From: Candidatus Ruthturnera sp. Tsphm01
Lineage (GTDB): Bacteria > Pseudomonadota > Gammaproteobacteria > PS1 > Pseudothioglobaceae
Reading direction: 5' to 3'
Length of the DNA stretch: 64,000 nucleotides
NCBI GenBank assembly: GCA_030142985.1
Contig: CP125320.1
Coordinates: forward strand, 625,639 to 689,638
The position numbers were made by a program, and so were the translations under genes. Shown one piece after another: positions 59,730-64,000 of the stretch. Position 1 is the stretch's first letter. Each line of letters opens with the position of its first letter. The notes under the pieces were generated by a model. The model was not told the DNA's origin, did not search any database, and saw only the letters and a list, made by a program, of their open reading frames with translations.

Positions 59730-59846
59730 ATGTCTTGGAAAAACACCCAACAAAACTCATTTGCAGATTCTCTTGTTGTAGATCACAAATCCCTATCAGA
59801 ACTTGATGATGTACACAACATCATCAACTGGAACGAGATAGAACAA
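59730..59846 (+). pseudogene. 5' fragment of the IS5 transposase
   Basis: Encodes the first 39 residues, MSWKNTQQNSFADSLVVD through NWNEIEQ, identical to the copy at 20.3 kb. It is then interrupted by the IS3 left end TGTAATCCTCCC. Confidence 0.9.
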
Positions 59847-59918
59847 ATGTAATCCTCCCAAAAATTAACACCCAATAAAAGTAGAATTTTCTTATAATCA
59901 AAACATAAGGAGATTCAA

Positions 59919-60185
59919 ATGAAAACAACACGTAAATCAGATTCACAAATCATGCAAATTCTTAATCAAGCACAAGCAGGTACGCCAGTATCTGAACTAT
60001 GCAGAGAGCACAGTATGAGCAGTGCCACTTTTTATAAATGGCGTGCTAAATATGGCGGTATGGATACATCAATGATAACTAGACTTAAAGAACTTGAAGC
60101 AGAGAATTCAAGGCTTAAGAAGATGTACGCCGATGAGCGCTTAAAGGCAATGATTGTACAAGAGGCATTAACAAAAAAGTTTTAA
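59919..60185 (+). CDS. IS3-family transposase orfA (copy 2)
   Basis: 88-residue DNA-binding subunit with an HTH_21/HTH_Tnp_1-type helix-turn-helix (PVSELCREHSMSSATFYKWR). It terminates just after the A6G slippery tract at 60173-60179; a -1 shift there joins it to orfB through KKVLRPSLRKK, making the full OrfAB transposase. SD AAGGAG lies before the ATG. Confidence 0.9.
   Translation: MKTTRKSDSQIMQILNQAQAGTPVSELCREHSMSSATFYKWRAKYGGMDTSMITRLKELEAENSRLKKMYADERLKAMIVQEALTKKF
60173..60179 (+). promoter_or_regulatory. programmed -1 frameshift site (A6G)
   Basis: AAAAAAG at the end of orfA is the classic IS3-family slippery heptamer. The -1 frame is open from here into orfB. The same tract is in copy 1 at 48460-48466. 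Confidence 0.75.
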
Positions 60186-60205
60186 GACCATCTTTACGTA
60201 AGAAG

Positions 60206-61003
60206 ATGGTCAAGCAGAGTATTAATAAACACAGAGTAACAGCACGATTAGCTTGCCAGGCTTTTAAGATCAGCGAGACATGTTATCGGTACGAGCCAAA
60301 GTTATCATCCGAGAATGAGCTAATTGCTGATTGGTTATTGCGATTAACCACAACACACAAGCAATGGGGATTTGGATTGTGCTTTATGTATTTACGTAAC
60401 ATAAAAGGTTTTAGGTGGAATCACAAGCGTGTGTATCGTATTTACAGGCAACTAGAACTCAATCTTAGGATTAAGCCTAGAAGAAGAATCAAACGCGATA
60501 AGCCACAAGCTTTAAGCGTACCAATGACAATCAATCAAATTTGGTCAATGGATTTTATGTCAGACTCTTTAAATACAGGTAGAAAAATTAGAACCTTTAA
60601 TGTGATTGATGATTACAACAGAGAGTGTCTAAGCATTGAAATAGACCACTCATTACCAGCACAACGAGTGATTCAATCATTAGAGCAACTTATTCAATGG
60701 CGTAGCAAACCCAAAGCCATCAGATGTGATAATGGTCCAGAATATATATCTCATATACTCAGAGAATGGGCACAAGCAATGGATATTGAGCTTATGTATA
60801 TACAACCAGGCAAACCAACCCAAAATGCCTATATAGAAAGATTTAACAGAACAGCAAGAAACGAATGGTTGAATATGCATATTTTTGATTCGATTGAGCA
60901 CGCTCAATCGTTAGCAACACAATGGATGTGGGTATATAATAACGAACGACCTCATAGTTCGATTGGTGGTATTCCACCAAGAAAGCTACTTGAGGCTATT
61001 TAA
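60206..61003 (+). CDS. IS3-family transposase orfB (copy 2, intact)
   Basis: 265-residue rve-type integrase core. The HTH/helical N-terminus (INKHRVTARLACQAFKISET) is followed by DDE residues in WSMDFMSD, AIRCDNGPEYIS and NAYIERFNRTARNEWL, then PHSSIGGIPPRKLLEAI. Normally made as the OrfAB fusion by frameshifting. It is the only complete IS3 transposase in the window. Confidence 0.92.
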   Translation: MVKQSINKHRVTARLACQAFKISETCYRYEPKLSSENELIADWLLRLTTTHKQWGFGLCFMYLRNIKGFRWNHKRVYRIYRQLELNLRIKPRRRIKRDKPQALSVPMTINQIWSMDFMSDSLNTGRKIRTFNVIDDYNRECLSIEIDHSLPAQRVIQSLEQLIQWRSKPKAIRCDNGPEYISHILREWAQAMDIELMYIQPGKPTQNAYIERFNRTARNEWLNMHIFDSIEHAQSLATQWMWVYNNERPHSSIGGIPPRKLLEAI

Positions 61004-61041
61004 ACAACGGAAATTCTATTTTTAGCAGTGGTAAAAATGGG

Positions 61042-61873
61042 AACACTTTCGAACTTGTATTCTTCTATTAGGGGTGCACCCAGTTATCCGCCACTGATAA
61101 TGTTTAAAATCCTAATCCTTCAAGCTTGGTACGGTCTAAATGATGAGGCGCTAGAAAAGCAAATTGCCAGAGATTTAATGTTCAGACGTTTTATTGATTT
61201 ATCCCTATCTGAGAATGTGCCAGACCATTCCAGCATTTGGCGTTTTAGACAACTACTCAGCACCGAGAAATTACTAGCACCTCTACTAGAGCAAATCAAT
61301 ACCCATCTTGAACAAAACTCAATCATTGTTTCCTTGGGTTCAATCAACATCATTGATGCCACCGTTATAGAAGCCAAACAATCACGCAAGCGTAAAACCA
61401 CCTATGGTTTTAAAATGCACGCCAATACCGATGAAGATGGTTTTGTTAAGAAAATGACTTACACTCCAGGTAATGTACACGACTCACAAGAGTTTGATAA
61501 ATTATTAGAGGTAGAACGCACTAACAGTAAAATAAAAACATGTGGACAAGTCTATGCTGATAGCGCTTATGCCAATAAAAACAATGATGAAAAACTAGGC
61601 AAAGAAAATAATAAAATATTGCACCGTGCCTACAGAAACAAGCCTTTAACCAAGCAACAGAAACAAGAGAATAAACAACGCTCATCCATTCGCTATATTG
61701 TTGAGCGCACTTTTGGACTACTTAAGCTTCATCACGGATTAGCCAAGGCAAGATACCTTGGACTAGAAAGAAACAAAACCAGAGCGCAACTAATTGCCAT
61801 GAGTCACAACCTTAAAACTGGAATGAGCATTTTTAAACAGATGCGAGACTTGCAGGATTGTTGCGTCCAATGA
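61042..61873 (+). pseudogene. 3' part of the IS5 transposase with an internal deletion
   Basis: Continues TLSNLYSSIRGAPSYPPLIM to the normal C-terminus, but 25 residues after SRKRK are missing in frame. The 75 bp loss lies between two CGTAAA repeats of the full copy. The open frame begins at a GTG at 61028 inside the IS3 end. DDE residues are retained, but the split and deletion should abolish activity. Confidence 0.88.
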
Positions 61874-62132
61874 GTGGCAAAAGGGTAAAAATAGAAAAAT
61901 GTGGCGATGAAAACTCAGATAAGCAAGATGTTTTTTAGGTTTTTATAGAAAAATAGGGAAAATTTTGAAAATATTTTTGAAAAATTGTAAAAGTTGAAAT
62001 TAGGATGGGAAATTATGAATTATACAAAGGTCTCTATGGGTATATTTTTCCACGCTCCACTTCAGTAAAAAGGTTGAAATCATATCTTTTTTGGACAAAA
62101 AAACGAGTGTTATGGTGTGAATTCAAGTTTTT

Positions 62133-62558
62133 TTAGTTGGCTAATTCAATTTTTCTAAGCGTTTGTGCTAGTTTGTCTAACGAGGCGTTAATAAGTTTGT
62201 ATGCGCCTTCTGCACCATATAATTTTGCTAATTCAAGTGATTCATTAATCACGACTTTATAAGGCACTTCTGGGCTAAATTTAAGTTCAAAAGCGCCTAG
62301 ATACAAAACAGCATGCTCAACAGAGCCTAGTTGTTCAGTTTTGCGACTAATGGTGGGTTCAATAATCTCATCTAGTAAAGATCTATTTTTAAGGATATTG
62401 ATAAATAAGTTTGAAAAAAAAGCTTTTGAAATTTTGCCTTGTTTTTGGTTTAAAAATTGCTGTTCAATTTGTAGCACTTCGCCACCTGATACTAAATATT
62501 GATATAGCGCTTGTACCACGCGTTCGCGGGAGCGTTGTTTGGGGGTTTTAAAGACCAT
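62133..62558 (-). CDS. nusB: transcription antitermination factor NusB
   Basis: 141-residue all-helical protein that, with NusE (S10), binds boxA in rRNA antitermination. RSRERVVQALYQYLVSG is the N-terminal RNA-binding helix, and KVVINESLELAKLYGAEGAYKL is the conserved C-terminal region. It begins 3 bp after ribH. The IS island lies just beyond its 3' end, and thiL, the usual next gene, is elsewhere. Confidence 0.95.
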   Translation of the reverse strand: MVFKTPKQRSRERVVQALYQYLVSGGEVLQIEQQFLNQKQGKISKAFFSNLFINILKNRSLLDEIIEPTISRKTEQLGSVEHAVLYLGAFELKFSPEVPYKVVINESLELAKLYGAEGAYKLINASLDKLAQTLRKIELAN

Positions 62559-62560
62559 GA

Positions 62561-63064
62561 TTAAAAAACTTGAGCATCTGCTTGTCGCATTAAATAGAGC
62601 ATTTCAATCATTGCCATGGTTGCCTCTTCGCCTTTATTGCCCTTATAGCCACCCGCCCTACCGATGGCTTGCTCCATGTTGTTTATTGTAAGCACACCAA
62701 AGGCGGTGGGGATTTCATACTGATAGGAAACATCTGCCACACCACGAGCGCACTCGTTACAAACAAACTCAAAATGGGGGGTTTCGCCGTTAATCACAGC
62801 ACCTAAAGCCACGATGCCATCATATAGATTTTTGCCACTTAGTTGCTGGCTCGCTAATTTTTTAGCCAATAGTGGGATTTCAAATGCACCAGGAGCATAG
62901 AACACATTGACATTATTAGTATTAATGCCATATTTAGCCAAGGTTTTTTGTGCTGCTGATAATAGCTTGTTGCCAATATCTTGGTAAAAATAACCTACGA
63001 TAATCGCAACTTTTGCCTTTGCAAGGAAATTACTATTACTGTTTTTATCAAATTTAAATTCCAT
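62561..63064 (-). CDS. ribH: 6,7-dimethyl-8-ribityllumazine synthase
   Basis: Penultimate step of riboflavin synthesis, forming a large oligomer. FYAPGAFEIPLLAKKL, ALGAVINGETPHFEFV (active-site His near 90) and GVLTINNMEQAIGRAGG are diagnostic. 167 residues, slightly longer than most. It lies between ribBA and nusB, with 2-bp gaps on both sides. Confidence 0.96.
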   Translation of the reverse strand: MEFKFDKNSNSNFLAKAKVAIIVGYFYQDIGNKLLSAAQKTLAKYGINTNNVNVFYAPGAFEIPLLAKKLASQQLSGKNLYDGIVALGAVINGETPHFEFVCNECARGVADVSYQYEIPTAFGVLTINNMEQAIGRAGGYKGNKGEEATMAMIEMLYLMRQADAQVF

Positions 63065-63066
63065 TA

Positions 63067-64000
63067 TTATTCCTTTGCGTTGGTATCTATATATTCAGTG
63101 ACTTCTAAACCAAAACCTTTTAAGCCATAAAGCCTTCTAGGACTGCCTAAAATTTTCATTCTTTTGACACCAAGGTCGGATAAGATTTGCGCACCAACAC
63201 CATAGGTTTTGATATCATCATGAGTATTGTCATTAACGCTGTTAATATTTTCTAAAATACTTTGACCAGTTTGCATTCTAAGTAGCAGCAAAATGCCACT
63301 ATCTGACTTGATAATGTGTTTTAATGCAGCGTTAACGCTAAAATTGTTTGACTTTTCTCGCAACACATCCTTAAAAGTATCTTCCATGTGTACACGTACA
63401 CACGTGTCAGTATTGCTACTAATTTCACCTTTAACCAAGGCTAGGTGTGTTTCATTGTGAATACTATCAAGAAATGAAATTAATCTAAAAGTGGCAAACT
63501 CGGTTTTAAATTCACGCTCGTTAATGCGCTCGATGGTTTTTTCGTTTTCAACTCGATAAGAGATTAAATCTTCAATCGTGCCTAGTTTGATGTTGTGTTT
63601 TTTGGCAAAGATTTCTAAATCATCACGACGCGCCATTGAGCCATCTTTGTTTAAAATTTCAACAATCACGCTGGCTGGTTCGAGCCCTGCAAGGCGTGCT
63701 AAATCGCATCCTGCTTCTGTATGTCCTGCACGGATTAAAACCCCGCCTGATTGTGCCATGAGTGGGAAAATATGCCCTGGTTGTACAATATCAGCAGGTT
63801 TGGCATTTTTTGCCACTGCATCGAGTATTGTTTTGGCTCTGTCTGCTGCTGAGATGCCTGTGGTTACACCTTCTACTGCCTCAATTGAAATGGTAAAGTT
63901 AGTGCCATTTGCATCGTTATTCTGTGCTACCATGAGTGGCAAATTAAGCTGTTTACAACGCTCTTGTGTTAAAGTTAGGCAAATCAAACCACGTCCATGA
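63067..64000 (-). CDS. ribB: 3,4-dihydroxy-2-butanone-4-phosphate synthase with GCHII-like domain (partial)
   Basis: The gene runs off the window edge: the frame stays open upstream of ICLTLTQERC (residues HGRGL precede it), so the N-terminal ~60 residues with the DDEDREN acidic loop are missing. The synthase domain is otherwise clear (TNFTISIEAVEGVTTGISAA, then PGHIFPL and RAGHTEAGCDLARLAG). The C-terminal ~110 residues resemble GTP cyclohydrolase II (VRVHMEDTFKDVL), but the zinc-binding cysteines and the RSECLTGD-like loop are absent. That half is probably not a cyclohydrolase. It is cotranscribed with ribH and nusB. Confidence 0.9.
   Translation of the reverse strand, partial: HGRGLICLTLTQERCKQLNLPLMVAQNNDANGTNFTISIEAVEGVTTGISAADRAKTILDAVAKNAKPADIVQPGHIFPLMAQSGGVLIRAGHTEAGCDLARLAGLEPASVIVEILNKDGSMARRDDLEIFAKKHNIKLGTIEDLISYRVENEKTIERINEREFKTEFATFRLISFLDSIHNETHLALVKGEISSNTDTCVRVHMEDTFKDVLREKSNNFSVNAALKHIIKSDSGILLLLRMQTGQSILENINSVNDNTHDDIKTYGVGAQILSDLGVKRMKILGSPRRLYGLKGFGLEVTEYIDTNAKE

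Larger units (their letters stand above)
59848..61041 (+). mobile_element. IS3-family insertion sequence
   Basis: The left end TGTAATCCTCCCAAAAATT is complete. At the right end the mirrored sequence stops at ATGGG, and the expected last ~9 bases are missing, followed directly by the IS5 gene (ACACTTTCGAAC). orfA and orfB are intact. The shortened right end suggests the element can no longer transpose cleanly. Confidence 0.8.
59646..62034 (+). mobile_element. IS5-family element interrupted by an IS3-family element
   Basis: Outer ends AAGACCTTTGCATAAATC (from ~59646) and TTATACAAAGGTCTC (to 62034) are IS5-type, with TAT on both outer sides as a possible short target duplication. The IS5 transposase is split after residue 39 (59846) by an IS3 element and resumes near 61042. 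The 3' non-coding part of the IS5 element, 61874-62034, matches that beside the 19 kb copy. From 62035 to 62132, before nusB's 3' end, I see no feature. Confidence 0.85.

Overview
The window looks like chromosome of an AT-rich gammaproteobacterium. The closest fit is the sulphur-oxidising SUP05 / Thioglobus / vesicomyid-bathymodiolin symbiont group. This is inferred from low GC, compact head-to-tail operons of biosynthetic genes, a CbbY-type sugar-bisphosphate phosphatase, a delta-class carbonic anhydrase and several decaying insertion sequences. No rRNA or RuBisCO gene is present to prove it. Most of the window is core metabolism; the accessory material lies in a few small islands.

Layout. 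0-18 kb: ilvA-cbbY, dksA, a tightly overlapping minus-strand operon (obgE-proB-folK-panB-panC-nfuA-orf-thiL), waaA, a small Cys-rich protein, thiC/hemB, acs, a 3'-exonuclease relic, rpoZ/dnaQ and ubiD. 18.2-20.8 kb: three tRNA genes (Pro, Arg, His), then an orphan hicB whose hicA partner has been cut off by an IS5-family element. 20.8-25.4 kb: an nrdA-HAD-nrdB-ferredoxin operon behind two NrdR boxes. 25.3-33.7 kb: mnmH-selD, dimeric dUTPase, pxpABC (5-oxoprolinase), rnt-GNAT and ilvD. 33.8-36.8 kb: an integron cassette array without an integrase. 36.9-43.4 kb: rnr-purA-hisZ-hflC-hflK (minus). 43.5-47.4 kb: lptD-surA-rlmB. 47.4-49.7 kb: an IclR regulator, then a chimeric IS scar and a multihaem-cytochrome-like relic upstream of pnp. 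51.8-59.5 kb: a dead EamA transporter, slyX, TauE/SafE and LysR genes, a HopJ-like gene, aceE, rseC and a phosphohexomutase. 59.5-62.0 kb: a nested IS island. 62.1-64 kb: ribBA (runs off the edge)-ribH-nusB.

Main discovery. Between the 3' ends of rnr and ilvD, four attC recombination sites delimit four integron gene cassettes, all on the minus strand. They carry a GNAT acetyltransferase, a YbjQ/UPF0145 protein, an ABM-domain protein, and a two-gene unit of delta-class carbonic anhydrase plus a frameshifted LysE exporter. In every cassette the first bases are exactly complementary to the inverse core (R'') of that cassette's own attC, as expected of mobile cassettes. No integron integrase lies in the window, so this is a CALIN-type array.

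Secondary observations are a dispersed ~110 bp hairpin repeat (three copies, one enclosed by IS5-type terminal repeats), a hicA stub, an IS3 element nested in an IS5 element, an IS3/IS5 chimera joined at a 7 bp microhomology, tandem NrdR boxes, and a perfect palindrome at the start of a LysR gene that faces a sulphite-exporter-type permease.
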